DNA of 64,000 nucleotides from Mesorhizobium sp. Root554 (GCF_001427025.1 NZ_LMGA01000001.1:516348-580347), one strand, 5' to 3'. Counted from the first letter of the stretch, positions 20,796 to 31,663 are shown. A program made the numbers and translations. Notes: generated from the sequence alone by a model not told the origin.

Positions 20796-21215
20796 ATGGA
20801 ACCCCGCATTTCCATCATCACCATCGCCGTCGATGATCTGGATGGAACCTCGGCCTTCTATGAGGCGATGGGCTTGCAGCGTCACCACATCAAGGACGGA
20901 GTCGCCTTCTTCCAGATGGGCGGTGCGATCCTTGGCCTGTTTCCACGAAGCAGCGCCGAGGAAGATTCCGGTATTTCGTTCGGCGCGCAGCCATCGCGGG
21001 TCTATCTTGCTTACAATGTCCGTTCCGACGCCGAAGTCGATCAGGTGCTGGCACAGGCGGAGAAGGCCGGTGGCCGCATCGTCAAGCCCGCAGGCAAGGC
21101 CTTCTGGGGCGGCTGGTATGGTTATTTCGCCGATCCGGAAGGCAGTCTCTGGGAAGTCGCGCACAATCCCGACTTTCCTATAGATGCGGACGGCAACATA
21201 TCGCTGCCGAAGTGA
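20796..21215 (+). CDS. VOC (glyoxalase/bleomycin resistance) family protein
   Basis: The 139-aa product shows the paired beta-alpha-beta-beta-beta modules of the vicinal oxygen chelate superfamily. It opens ISIITIAVDDLDGTSAFYEAMGL and ends with YGYFADPEGSLWEVAHNP, where the Glu of SLWEVA is a typical metal ligand. A His that usually completes the site in the first strand is not obvious (ITIAV instead of HxxI), so metal binding is uncertain. It starts 2 nt after the enoyl-CoA hydratase-like stop with no gap, implying one transcript. The substrate is unknown. Confidence 0.85.
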   Translation: MEPRISIITIAVDDLDGTSAFYEAMGLQRHHIKDGVAFFQMGGAILGLFPRSSAEEDSGISFGAQPSRVYLAYNVRSDAEVDQVLAQAEKAGGRIVKPAGKAFWGGWYGYFADPEGSLWEVAHNPDFPIDADGNISLPK

Positions 21216-21243
21216 CCGGCATTAGAACGATGATCCGAAAATC

Positions 21244-21591
21244 ATGACTTTGGCCCTGTTCGTCCCCATTGATACCGACGGCATCGAGCCGGAAGAGGGC
21301 GCCCCGGCGCCCGAACGTGTCCTTGCCGGCGATCCCCGCTTCCGCACCTGGAATGCCGAAGAGCGCGACGGCCTTTACGCGGGCATCTGGGAGGCGACGT
21401 CGGGCAAATGGCGCATCGAATATGACGAGTGGGAATTCTGCCATATCCTGTCCGGCATCTCGATCATCGCCGAAGACGGTGGCGAGAGCCGCACCGTCAG
21501 GACAGGGGATAGCTTTGTCTTGCGGCCCGGCTTCAAGGGAAGCTGGGAAGTGCTTGAAACGACTCGCAAGGAATACGTCATCAAGCTCTGA
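21244..21591 (+). CDS. Cupin-domain protein (EutQ-like cupin_3)
   Basis: The 115-aa single-domain cupin resembles the DUF861/cupin_3 group: WEATSGKWRIEYDEWEFCHILSG near residue 42 and GDSFVLRPGFKGSWEVLE near residue 86. The first motif retains the Glu and His-like features of the family, but the full His-His-Glu metal triad of classical cupins is not apparent. Such proteins often accompany small-molecule catabolism. It lies 28 nt after the VOC gene in the same direction and is probably the last gene of the ECH-VOC-cupin operon. Function unknown. Confidence 0.82.
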   Translation: MTLALFVPIDTDGIEPEEGAPAPERVLAGDPRFRTWNAEERDGLYAGIWEATSGKWRIEYDEWEFCHILSGISIIAEDGGESRTVRTGDSFVLRPGFKGSWEVLETTRKEYVIKL

Positions 21592-21611
21592 ACTCAGGGT
21601 CCGACAATCGG

Positions 21612-22862
21612 TCAGAAGTTGACGGCAAGCCGCTCCAGTCCATGGAAATGGTAGGTGTCGCGGAACTGCGCCGTATCGGCTAGTCGAAGCGCCGGCAAGC
21701 GCTCGAACAGCACCTTCAGCGATACCTGCAGTTCGAGCCGCGCCAGCGGCGCGCCGATGCAGAAATGAATGCCGGCGCCGAACGACACATTCTTCTGGTC
21801 CGACCGTTGAGGCTGGAATCCGTCCGGTCGCGCAAACGCCGTGGGGTCACGGTTGGCCATCCCGAGCAGCATACCGACCGTCTCGCCAGGAGCGACCGTG
21901 ACTCTCGGTGCGATTTCGATCCGCTCATAGGCATAGCGGGTGAACATATGCAGCGGTGCGTCGAAGCGCAGGCATTCCTCGACCGTCGATGCCGTCACCT
22001 CCGGCGTGGTGAAAAACCGGCGTGGATCGCCGCCCTGGTCGAGGATAGTACGGACTGCGTTGCCGGTCTGACGCACCGTCGCTTCGTGGCCGGCATTCAG
22101 CAGCAGAATGACCGACGACACCAATTCGTCCTCGGAAAGCTTCCGGTCGCCTTCCTGAGCTGCGACGAGCAGAGACAGAAGGTCGTCACCCGGCTGCTTG
22201 CGGCGTTCCTTGATGTAGCCGCGCAGGAAATCGGAAAAATCTTTGGCTGCGCGGTTCGCAGTCTCTTCCGTCTCGCGTGTGCGGCCGTGCATGTACATGG
22301 CCACCATCTGGTGCGACCAGTCGAGCAGTTGCGGCCCCATCTCGACCGGAACGCCGAGCATTTCGGCAATGATGGTGATCGGCAGCGGCGCGGCATAGGC
22401 GGGCAACAGGTCGGCGTGCCGATCCGGCTCGAACCGGTCGATCAGGTCGTTGGCCAGAATTTCGACCCGCGGCCGCAGCCTCTCCACCTGGCGCGAGACG
22501 AAGGCGCGGTTCACCAGCGTCCGCAGCCGCGTATGCACCGGCGGCTCCAGTTCCAGCAGCGAATTCGCCTCAACCGCGTCGAATGCGGCAAGATGCGTCC
22601 TGTCCAGGTCGAAGCCGCGGCTGTCGGGAATGCCCGCGGGGTTCTGCCGGCCGAAGCGCCGGTCGCGCAGCAGCCGGTTGACGGCGTCGAAGCCGCCCAC
22701 GCACCAGAAGCCGAAATCCTCCCAGAAAAAGGCACCGCCGGCTGCGTGCAGCCAGGCGTATGCCTCATAGGGGTTCTGCACGAAGGCCGGCTCATGCGGG
22801 TCGAGCCGCAGCCGGCGTGCGGCGGCATCGAATTCGAGATAGGACGGCATAACAGCGTTCAT
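21612..22862 (-). CDS. Cytochrome P450
   Basis: The 416-aa soluble class I P450 has the heme-ligand loop FGAGIHFCIGAPLARLE, whose Cys is the axial thiolate. The I-helix motif appears as LLNAGHEATVRQTG (A/G-G-x-E-T variant with Ala-Thr in place of the usual Asp/Glu-Thr). The K-helix ECLRFDAPLH holds the E-x-x-R pair. It needs a ferredoxin and reductase, which are not adjacent. RBS AGGAAAAGG precedes ATG 22862. It is convergent with an operon of enoyl-CoA hydratase-like, VOC and cupin proteins, hinting at oxidation of a hydrophobic carbon source, which is inference. CYP family cannot be assigned by eye. Confidence 0.93.
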   Translation of the reverse strand: MNAVMPSYLEFDAAARRLRLDPHEPAFVQNPYEAYAWLHAAGGAFFWEDFGFWCVGGFDAVNRLLRDRRFGRQNPAGIPDSRGFDLDRTHLAAFDAVEANSLLELEPPVHTRLRTLVNRAFVSRQVERLRPRVEILANDLIDRFEPDRHADLLPAYAAPLPITIIAEMLGVPVEMGPQLLDWSHQMVAMYMHGRTRETEETANRAAKDFSDFLRGYIKERRKQPGDDLLSLLVAAQEGDRKLSEDELVSSVILLLNAGHEATVRQTGNAVRTILDQGGDPRRFFTTPEVTASTVEECLRFDAPLHMFTRYAYERIEIAPRVTVAPGETVGMLLGMANRDPTAFARPDGFQPQRSDQKNVSFGAGIHFCIGAPLARLELQVSLKVLFERLPALRLADTAQFRDTYHFHGLERLAVNF

Positions 22863-22926
22863 GCCTTTTCCTAGCCCGGTTTGCCGCCGCCCTGCCAGAG
22901 CGCGATGAGGCCCGGTTCTAAACCAG

Positions 22927-23652
22927 TCAGTAGGCGCAATGCCGTGGGATGCGTACGCGTTGCCAGCCTTCGGAACCTTCGCTCACCAGCACCTTGCGCG
23001 TAACCCGCTGGTAGGATGGCGGTATGTCGATGACCCGATGCTGCTTTGGCTGGATGACCACCTGGTCGCGTATGGTTTCGTATTCGGGGGCCAGCACATA
23101 GCTTTCCGTGCTCTCTGCCTGGACCAGCACCTTGCGCTTGCGATACTCATATTGGGCGGGAACCCTTTCGTGCACATAGTGCGACGGACCCTGCACGGTG
23201 TAGGCGATGCGTTCGTAGCGCGCCTTGTTCTTCACTTTGCACAGCACCTTGCGGCCGTCGATCCAGCGCCATTCCCAGCTATAGCCGCCATCCGATACCT
23301 TGACGGTCTTGTAGCGGATCTCTCCGCGACCGGACACAAGGCGCTTCACCGTGCGCGCAGGCTCGACCAGCACGCGTTCCGTCTCGTAGCTGTAAACGGC
23401 GGGTACGGTGCGATGCTTGATCCGGCCGGGCCGAACCAGAACATCGCGTGTGCGCGTGCCGATGATCGGTGGAATGGTCTCGACCCGGCTGTAACCCGGA
23501 TTGACTTGAGCAATACCGTCGATGCGGTCATAGACCGGCGCGGTGTGATACCGTTCGTAGCACTCGACGGCTCTGCCGCCCGCCACGCTTTGCGAAGCCG
23601 TTGCCAGCATCGCCAGCGCCGAGACCGCCATGGCCAGATGTTTCCTGAACAT
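22927..23652 (-). CDS. Secreted protein with five Tyr/Val-rich repeats, function unknown
   Basis: The 241-aa product has a signal peptide (AMAVSALAMLATASQSVAGG). I do not recognise a named family. The mature part contains about five copies of a 22-26 residue unit at residues 57-82, 83-106, 163-187, 188-209 and 209-232, with consensus [VI]P-x-x-Y-x-x-x-T-R-x-V-L-V-x-P/E. Examples are VPAVYSYETERVLVEPA and VPAQYEYRKRKVLVQAE. Between copies two and three sits a Trp-rich insert (SWEWRWIDGRKVLCKVK). C31, C138 and C239 are the only cysteines. The strand-turn-strand look suggests a beta-repeat envelope protein; similar repeats occur in some OmpA-type proteins. It is strongly basic. Confidence 0.72.
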   Translation of the reverse strand: MFRKHLAMAVSALAMLATASQSVAGGRAVECYERYHTAPVYDRIDGIAQVNPGYSRVETIPPIIGTRTRDVLVRPGRIKHRTVPAVYSYETERVLVEPARTVKRLVSGRGEIRYKTVKVSDGGYSWEWRWIDGRKVLCKVKNKARYERIAYTVQGPSHYVHERVPAQYEYRKRKVLVQAESTESYVLAPEYETIRDQVVIQPKQHRVIDIPPSYQRVTRKVLVSEGSEGWQRVRIPRHCAY

Positions 23653-23805
23653 GCTGCACCCCTTTCACGCGAAAAATGTCGCCTGGCGCAACTTTAGCGG
23701 ACATCGGAGGGCGAAAAAGCGGTTTCCTCAGGTTTCGTTAAGATGTGGTCTCGGTTAACCGGCAACCTTAACTGAATGGCGAACAAAGCTCTCGGCTACG
23801 AACCC

Positions 23806-23835
23806 TTGCGCTGGGGTGAGGCGGCATCCTATTTA
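23806..23835 (+). promoter_or_regulatory. Candidate clpP promoter
   Basis: TTGCGC (23806-23811) and TATTTA (23830-23835) are separated by 18 nt, about 80 nt before clpP. The same stretch can be read as a heat-shock type CTTG...CCTATTT arrangement, which would suit a protease gene. The choice between the two cannot be made from sequence alone. Confidence 0.35.
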
Positions 23836-23913
23836 CGGTGCAACGATCCAGCACGATTCTGCCCGACTCGCACCGAACGGGGCCGGAATCCCAGCCGAAC
23901 AAAGGGATAGTCG

Positions 23914-24543
23914 ATGAAGAACCCCGTCGAAACCTACATGAACCTCGTGCCGATGGTTGTCGAGCAGACGAACCGTGGCGAGCGGGCCTATGACATTTTC
24001 TCGCGCCTGCTCAAGGAGCGCATCATCTTCATAACCGGCCCGGTCGAGGACGGCATGGCGACCCTGGTGTGCGCGCAGCTTCTGTTCCTGGAAGCCGAAA
24101 ATCCGAAGAAGGAAATCAATCTCTACATCAATTCACCCGGCGGCGTGGTCACTTCCGGCATGGCGATCTACGACACCATGCAGTTCATCAAGCCGGCGGT
24201 TTCGACCCTTTGCATCGGCCAGGCCGCATCGATGGGTTCGCTGCTCCTGACAGCCGGCCACAAGGACATGCGCTTCGCGACGCCGAACGCCCGTATCATG
24301 GTGCATCAGCCCTCGGGCGGGTTCCAGGGTCAGGCCTCGGATATCGAGCGTCACGCTCAGGACATCATCAAGCTGAAGCGGCGCCTCAACGAGGTCTATG
24401 TGACCCATACCGGAAAATCCTATGAGGAGATCGAGCGCACGCTCGACCGCGATCACTTCATGACCGCTGACGAGGCCAAGGACTTCGGCCTCATCGACAA
24501 GGTCATCTCATCCCGCGAGGCGATCGAGGCTGCCACTGCCTAG
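23914..24543 (+). CDS. clpP: ATP-dependent Clp protease proteolytic subunit ClpP
   Basis: The 209-aa serine peptidase forms the tetradecameric chamber fed by ClpX or ClpA. The Ser nucleophile lies in [10 protein letters not shown] near residue 105, the catalytic His in [10 protein letters not shown] near residue 130, and the Asp completes the triad further on. The N-terminus ([24 protein letters not shown]) is the normal ClpP start and may include a short propeptide. RBS AAAGGGAT precedes the ATG. clpX follows 308 nt downstream, then lon, forming the classical protein-quality-control block. Confidence 0.97.
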   Translation: MKNPVETYMNLVPMVVEQTNRGERAYDIFSRLLKERIIFITGPVEDGMATLVCAQLLFLEAENPKKEINLYINSPGGVVTSGMAIYDTMQFIKPAVSTLCIGQAASMGSLLLTAGHKDMRFATPNARIMVHQPSGGFQGQASDIERHAQDIIKLKRRLNEVYVTHTGKSYEEIERTLDRDHFMTADEAKDFGLIDKVISSREAIEAATA

Positions 24544-24851
24544 TCGTCCGGATAAACTGACGGAATTTGTCAGCGGGAACGCGGTCTCGCCGCACTTTTG
24601 CGGGGATTTGCGGCATTTCGGCCACATTTGGCTGTTCCATCCGGTGGTTGGACCGCCTACGTTAAGGCTATGTTGATTTTCGGCGGCTTAGCTTTTCGTG
24701 GGGCGCCGCGAATCATTGCCACGTTTTCTGAATTGTGTTTCGTACGGAATACGTTGCGGGAGCCAGGGCACTGGCGGCGGCGGATTCCCGCGATAGATTT
24801 GTAGGCGCATCCGGCCAGCCATATGGCAGGCGCCCATGAAAGGACTGGAAG
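24544..24851. other. clpP-clpX intergenic region
   Basis: This 308-nt gap has no convincing gene; open frames in it lack a ribosome-binding site and resemble no family. TTGTGTTTCGTACGG near 24735 is AT-richer than its surroundings and could include a clpX promoter, but no well-spaced pair of promoter boxes stands out. An AAGGACTGGAAG ribosome-binding site lies just before clpX. Confidence 0.5.
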
Positions 24852-26129
<1,278 letters not shown>

Positions 26130-26150
26130 CGCGTTACCCTTCCAGGTTGG

Positions 26151-26173
26151 ACGGCGCCTTCGGGCGCCGTTTG
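26151..26173 (+). terminator. Hairpin terminator after clpX
   Basis: ACGGCGCC-TTCG-GGCGCCGT is a perfect 8-bp stem capped by the extra-stable TTCG loop. It is followed by a short T-containing stretch (TTGTCGTTT). It lies 21 nt after the clpX stop and before the convergent gene's stop. Confidence 0.75.
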
Positions 26174-26191
26174 TCGTTTATGTCTTCTGGA

Positions 26192-26779
26192 TCAGGGATT
26201 TGGCTGAAGCTTGGGCGTGTTGAACGACGCCAGGGCATTGATGGCCGGTGACCTCTTCTCCTTGAGACCGATAAGGAAATCCCGTGCCTGGTCGCCATAG
26301 CCACGACGGCTGATGGCGTAGAGCGCCACGCCGCCCGATTTGTTCAAAGGCGCGTACCGGTAGGCGTTCCATTCGACGATCGTCGTTCCGCTGCTGGAAT
26401 CGCTGAGCACGAAGTCGAGAATGATCTCGTCCGTAGCGTCGTTGCGGATCAGGTCGTAGTTGACCACCGGATCGGATCCCTTGCGCTTGTGCAGCATGTC
26501 GACTTGCGCTGCCGCTGCGGCTTCCGGGCTGGCCGAAGTCTCTGCTTCGATCATGAACATCTGATTGAAGTTCTCGACTTGTTCTCCGGCCGGCACGTAT
26601 TCCTGCTTGAAATAGCTTGGAGACGGGTTGGAAGTCCAGGCAAGCGCGAATTCGGTGCCCTGAAAGCTCACCGGGCCGGGTACGCCAAGCCTATCGGTAA
26701 CGGATTGCGCTGAAGCCGGCGATACTCCGGAAAGGAGCAGCAAGAAGCAGATCATCCAGCCATGACGGGTGTGTCTCAT
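26192..26779 (-). CDS. Exported protein of unknown function between clpX and lon
   Basis: The 195-aa product has a signal peptide (WMICFLLLLSGVSPASA) and a soluble domain I do not recognise. The mature part includes NYDLIRNDATDEIILDFVLSD and TIVEWNAYRYAPL, a probable beta-sheet fold, and ends in a Pro/Asn-rich tail. The start at 26779 is supported by GAGGAG 8 nt upstream; a much longer open frame upstream is not credible. It lies on the opposite strand to clpX and is divergent from lon, sharing their 313-nt upstream gap. A 12-bp palindrome CTCGCATGCGAG (26809-26820) lies 29 nt upstream of the start and could be an operator. Confidence 0.75.
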   Translation of the reverse strand: MRHTRHGWMICFLLLLSGVSPASAQSVTDRLGVPGPVSFQGTEFALAWTSNPSPSYFKQEYVPAGEQVENFNQMFMIEAETSASPEAAAAAQVDMLHKRKGSDPVVNYDLIRNDATDEIILDFVLSDSSSGTTIVEWNAYRYAPLNKSGGVALYAISRRGYGDQARDFLIGLKEKRSPAINALASFNTPKLQPNP

Positions 26780-27092
26780 ATGGCATCTCCTCGACGAGCG
26801 GTTCAAACCTCGCATGCGAGCACGGTGGTCAAGTATTGCAGTTCTTGTTGGGCCGCTCCACCATTCAAATCGCTCGGGAAAAGCGGGGCCGTTTTGCTCA
26901 ATGGCACCGGTTTGCCGGCACATTGCTACTTGATCTTTGCGCCTCGTAACTCCACCTAAGACCGGAAGGCCGTGGGGCTGAATTCCGTGCTGTAAAACTC
27001 CCGTCATAATCGGTTGTAGGCGGAACGACTTCCGGTCGTTAATATGAGAATCGCGGTTGGCTGAGACGCGGCCGCGAAGGAAAGGTTGGACA
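26780..27092. promoter_or_regulatory. Divergent control region between the exported protein gene and lon
   Basis: This 313-nt gap holds no credible gene. It contains the perfect palindrome CTCGCATGCGAG (26809-26820) near the minus-strand gene. Nearer lon there is a hairpin AACGAC-TTCCG-GTCGTT (27025-27041), overlapping TAATAT at 27041-27046. CTTGATC near 26930 resembles half of a heat-shock promoter, but the matching downstream box is weak. Regulatory identity is inference. Confidence 0.4.
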
Positions 27093-29504
<2,412 letters not shown>

Positions 29505-29564
29505 GTCGCGCCGAGCGTGCACTGCACAATCGAAAAGCCGGGGTTCTGGCCCGACTTTTCTCTG

Positions 29565-29592
29565 AAAAAGCCCGGAATTCCGGGCTTTTTTT
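29565..29592 (+). terminator. Intrinsic terminator after lon
   Basis: AAAAAGCCCGGAATTCCGGGCTTTTTTT is a perfectly symmetric hairpin with a long T-run, so it works in either direction. It lies 60 nt after the lon stop and upstream of the hupB promoter, so hupB is expressed on its own. Confidence 0.93.
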
Positions 29593-29614
29593 GTGCTTGG
29601 CTGCGATTTTGGCC

Positions 29615-29643
29615 TTGGTTGCGGCCAAGCTTCTCCCTATTGT
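29615..29643 (+). promoter_or_regulatory. Candidate hupB promoter
   Basis: TTGGTT (29615-29620) and TATTGT (29638-29643) are separated by 17 nt. The pair lies about 55 nt before the hupB start and just after the lon terminator, where an independent promoter is expected. Confidence 0.45.
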
Positions 29644-29697
29644 CCAATCCCTGCCGGATGAGTCGGTGTTCCGGTTTTCTTATGGAAGGGAATTTTC

Positions 29698-29970
29698 ATG
29701 AACAAGAACGAACTGGTGTCCGCTGTAGCCGACGCCGCGAAGATTTCGAAGGGCGACGCCCAGTCGGCCGTTGAAGCCGTTTTTTCTGTCATTTCCAGCG
29801 AGTTGAAGAAGGGCGGCGACGTTCGGCTTGTCGGGTTTGGCAACTTCTCCGTTTCGAAGCGTGCGGCCTCGACCGGCCGCAATCCGCAGACTGGCGCGGA
29901 AGTGAAGATCCCCGCCCGCACCGTGCCGAAGTTCTCGGCCGGCAAGGGCCTCAAGGACGCTGTGAACTGA
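29698..29970 (+). CDS. hupB: DNA-binding protein HU
   Basis: The 90-aa histone-like protein dimerises and bends DNA without sequence preference. The family signature GFGNFSVSKRAASTGRNPQTG (near residues 46-66) includes the beta-arm with the intercalating Pro of RNPQTG. The N-terminus MNKNELVSAVADAAKIS and the end KFSAGKGLKDAVN are typical. RBS GGAAGGGAA precedes the ATG. It follows lon, as in many proteobacteria, and ends with its own terminator. Confidence 0.97.
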   Translation: MNKNELVSAVADAAKISKGDAQSAVEAVFSVISSELKKGGDVRLVGFGNFSVSKRAASTGRNPQTGAEVKIPARTVPKFSAGKGLKDAVN

Positions 29971-29991
29971 TTTCACCTGCTACCTAAATAG

Positions 29992-30023
29992 AAAAGCCGG
30001 GCTTTCAGCCCGGCTTTTCTTTT
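29992..30023 (+). terminator. Intrinsic terminator after hupB
   Basis: AAAAGCCGGGCT-TTC-AGCCCGGCTTTTCTTTT is a 12-bp hairpin with T-runs on both sides. It is 20 nt after the hupB stop and can also stop the minus-strand tRNA-Val transcript. Confidence 0.93.
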
Positions 30024-30057
30024 GTCGGCTTGATCTTCAGGCCAATGCGGGAAGGCG

Positions 30058-30133
<76 letters not shown>

Positions 30134-30279
30134 TTCAGGCGCGGACCTTTAAGCAGTTCGCCCTTGCTTCGCAAGGCCAAATGCGCCGCAGCCGGATGAC
30201 AAGGAAGGGCATACTCGCGGCCCTTCATCGCTATCCCGGAAAAACCGCCAAAGGTTTGTTTTATACTGGCTGGAGAAGC

Positions 30280-30308
30280 TTGACACCCAGCGGTGAACCC
30301 CGTAATCC
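30280..30308 (+). promoter_or_regulatory. Candidate promoter for tRNA-Asp
   Basis: TTGACA (30280-30285, a perfect -35 hexamer) and TAATCC (30303-30308) are 17 nt apart. Transcription would start near 30315, about 35 nt before the mature tRNA-Asp 5' end. Confidence 0.6.
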
Positions 30309-30349
30309 ACCGCCCATCGACGTACGCGCCTACACGTGTTCGTCTATGC

Positions 30350-30426
30350 GCGGGTGTAGCTCAGTTGGTTAGAGTGCCGGCCTGTCACGCCGGAGGTCGC
30401 GGGTTCGAGCCCCGTCACTCGCGCCA
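30350..30426 (+). tRNA. tRNA-Asp (anticodon GTC)
   Basis: This is a complete cloverleaf starting GCGGGTGTAGCTCAGTTGG and ending CACTCGC-G-CCA. The anticodon arm CCGGC-CTGTCAC-GCCGG gives GTC, for aspartate codons GAC/GAT. The CCA is encoded. The peptide cassette begins about 280 nt downstream; tRNA 3' ends are common integration sites, but I found no duplicated tRNA end at the cassette's far side. Confidence 0.97.
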
Positions 30427-30774
30427 TCTTTCAAAGACTTGGTCGTCTTGAAAGATGATGACGTCTGAACGCCGGAACGGCGGTTCAAACTTTTCCCATG
30501 TCCCGAGAAGCCTCTGTAGTCGTTGCAACAGCGGTGTCCGCGTCTCATGTTTCGATGTGAACGGTCATCTAGTCCGTTCAAGCTTTTCGGTCGAAAGAGC
30601 GGAGAAAAGTAGGCGGGTTTTCTGCCGAGAGGTGTTTTTAAATCGGCAAATCCCAAGGAATAAAAATTGAGACGGCGCTGCAGTTTTTGATCCGTTGACC
30701 GAAGCCGGCTTTGTGTTACGCTGATTGAGTAAGCATATTGCGCACTGGCAGTTGCTATAATGAGGAGAATGAAA
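30427..30774 (+). other. Gap between tRNA-Asp and the 28-codon peptide gene
   Basis: This 348-nt stretch has no credible gene. It opens with a long hairpin (ATCTTTCA-AAGAC, loop, GTCTT-GAAAGAT, about 30427-30455, one bulged A) directly abutting the tRNA CCA. The base composition then turns noticeably AT-richer (GGTGTTTTTAAATCGG near 30632, ATAAAAATTGAG near 30660) than the flanking housekeeping genes. The last 65 nt hold the peptide gene's promoter and ribosome-binding site. Confidence 0.55.
30711..30739 (+). promoter_or_regulatory. Candidate promoter of the peptide cassette
   Basis: TTGTGT (30711-30716) and CATATT (30734-30739) have a 17-nt spacer. The predicted transcript starts near 30746, leaving a leader of about 29 nt that contains only the GAGGAG ribosome-binding site (30762-30767). 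Confidence 0.5.
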
Positions 30775-30861
30775 ATGAAAATCGTTCTTGCAAGCAAGCT
30801 TCGCGAAGTGTCGAGCAAAGGCGTTGTCGTGAAGAATCACGGCGGCGGCGGCGCTAAGTAA
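30775..30861 (+). CDS. Predicted 28-aa peptide, possible RiPP precursor or leader peptide
   Basis: This short gene is supported by GAGGAG exactly 7 nt before the ATG, a promoter-like pair upstream and a strong terminator 18 nt after the stop. The peptide begins MKIVLASKLREVSSK and ends KNHGGGGAK: a basic, amphipathic N-terminal half, three valines, then Asn-His and four glycines. There is no cysteine, serine cluster or double-Gly cleavage site near the middle. Its codons (AAA, GTT, CTT, GCA) are less GC-biased than the neighbours. Two coupled genes of unknown function and an MFS exporter follow. A peptide natural product precursor is the favoured reading; an attenuator leader peptide is the alternative. 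I know no named family. Confidence 0.6.
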   Translation: MKIVLASKLREVSSKGVVVKNHGGGGAK

Positions 30862-30879
30862 TACCGGTTTATAAGGACA

Positions 30880-30914
30880 GGCGCGCATGCTTCTGGCATG
30901 CGCGCCACTTTTTT
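30880..30914 (+). terminator. Strong intrinsic terminator inside the peptide cassette
   Basis: GGCGCGCATGC (30880-30890) pairs perfectly over 11 bp with GCATGCGCGCC (30896-30906) across a 5-nt loop, followed by AC and six Ts. It sits between the peptide gene and the downstream operon, so most transcripts should contain only the peptide. This layout often makes a precursor peptide more abundant than its modifying enzymes; it would equally suit attenuation. Confidence 0.92.
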
Positions 30915-30946
30915 ATACATGGGTTCGGCGACGGTATACGTAACGA

Positions 30947-31663
30947 ATGAGATTCTTTAAGGGATACCCTGGTGTTCCCGATCCTCAGCCGGGCGAAGAT
31001 CGCCTGTCAGGAGAGATTCCGTTACGAGCCTACCAGCATTGTGAGCCTTTCCTGGCTGCCAATCGCGTCGGGTGGCTGCTCTATCCTCCGGTTGATTTCA
31101 GCATTCAGTGGAACGGGGTGGACGTGTTCGTCCAGTTCGACACCATCGAAGAGGTCGTCAAGCTGGACCGTGTATTTTTGCCGGGGTTCGCCGATTTCTG
31201 GATCGACAATACGGATCAGGACCTCGTCGATGCGATGCCGCCGTTTCTGGAGTTGTTTCCGGAACGGGGCGTCCTCCAGGTCTGGACCGGCTTTTTCGTC
31301 AAGACGGACGAGAATGTCAGCACTTGGGTGCGTGCGCCGGTCAATCGCCAGGACAGCACCGCCTACAAGGTCGTGGAAGGCATAATCGAGACGGACTGGT
31401 GGACAGGGCTTCTGTTCACGAACATCCAATTGTTGCGGACGGACGAACCCATCCAGTTTTCGAAGTCCCGTCCATGGTTCCAGGTGTTTGAAGTACCGCG
31501 CGCCCTCCATGGCGCCGGGCCCCGCCCGCAACTCGATATCGTGGAAGACCTGTCCGATTTTCCGTCGGACTTCTGGGATGGCCTCAAGGAAACAGCCCAC
31601 CGGCGCAATTCGGAAAAAGCCGGTTCGTACCGGGTGATATCCCGAAGGCGCGGCCGGGAATGA
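30947..31663 (+). CDS. Unknown protein, resembles DUF6065 family
   Basis: The 238-aa soluble protein has no signal peptide or membrane segment. The layout resembles what I remember of DUF6065: an N-terminal block EPFLAANRVGWLLYPP then FSIQWNG (residues 33-57), and a second block WVRAPVNRQDS with VEGIIETDWWTGLLFTN (residues 127-159), followed by PWFQVFEVPRA. The many conserved Trp, Asn and Asp residues suggest an enzyme or a beta-sandwich binding protein. The RBS is weak, in keeping with expression by readthrough of the terminator 33 nt upstream. Its stop overlaps the start of the next gene (ATGA), so the two are made together. The family call needs a profile search; no function is claimed. 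Confidence 0.75.
   Translation: MRFFKGYPGVPDPQPGEDRLSGEIPLRAYQHCEPFLAANRVGWLLYPPVDFSIQWNGVDVFVQFDTIEEVVKLDRVFLPGFADFWIDNTDQDLVDAMPPFLELFPERGVLQVWTGFFVKTDENVSTWVRAPVNRQDSTAYKVVEGIIETDWWTGLLFTNIQLLRTDEPIQFSKSRPWFQVFEVPRALHGAGPRPQLDIVEDLSDFPSDFWDGLKETAHRRNSEKAGSYRVISRRRGRE

Noticed and set aside
23776..23910. 44-codon open frame directly upstream of clpP
   Set aside because: No ribosome-binding site before its ATG and no recognisable protein features. It overlaps the likely clpP promoter.
30756..30761. TATAAT just before the 28-codon gene as its -10 box
   Set aside because: Transcription would start around 30768, after the GAGGAG ribosome-binding site, which overlaps the hexamer. No matching -35 box is at 16-18 nt. 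The TTGTGT/CATATT pair upstream is better placed.
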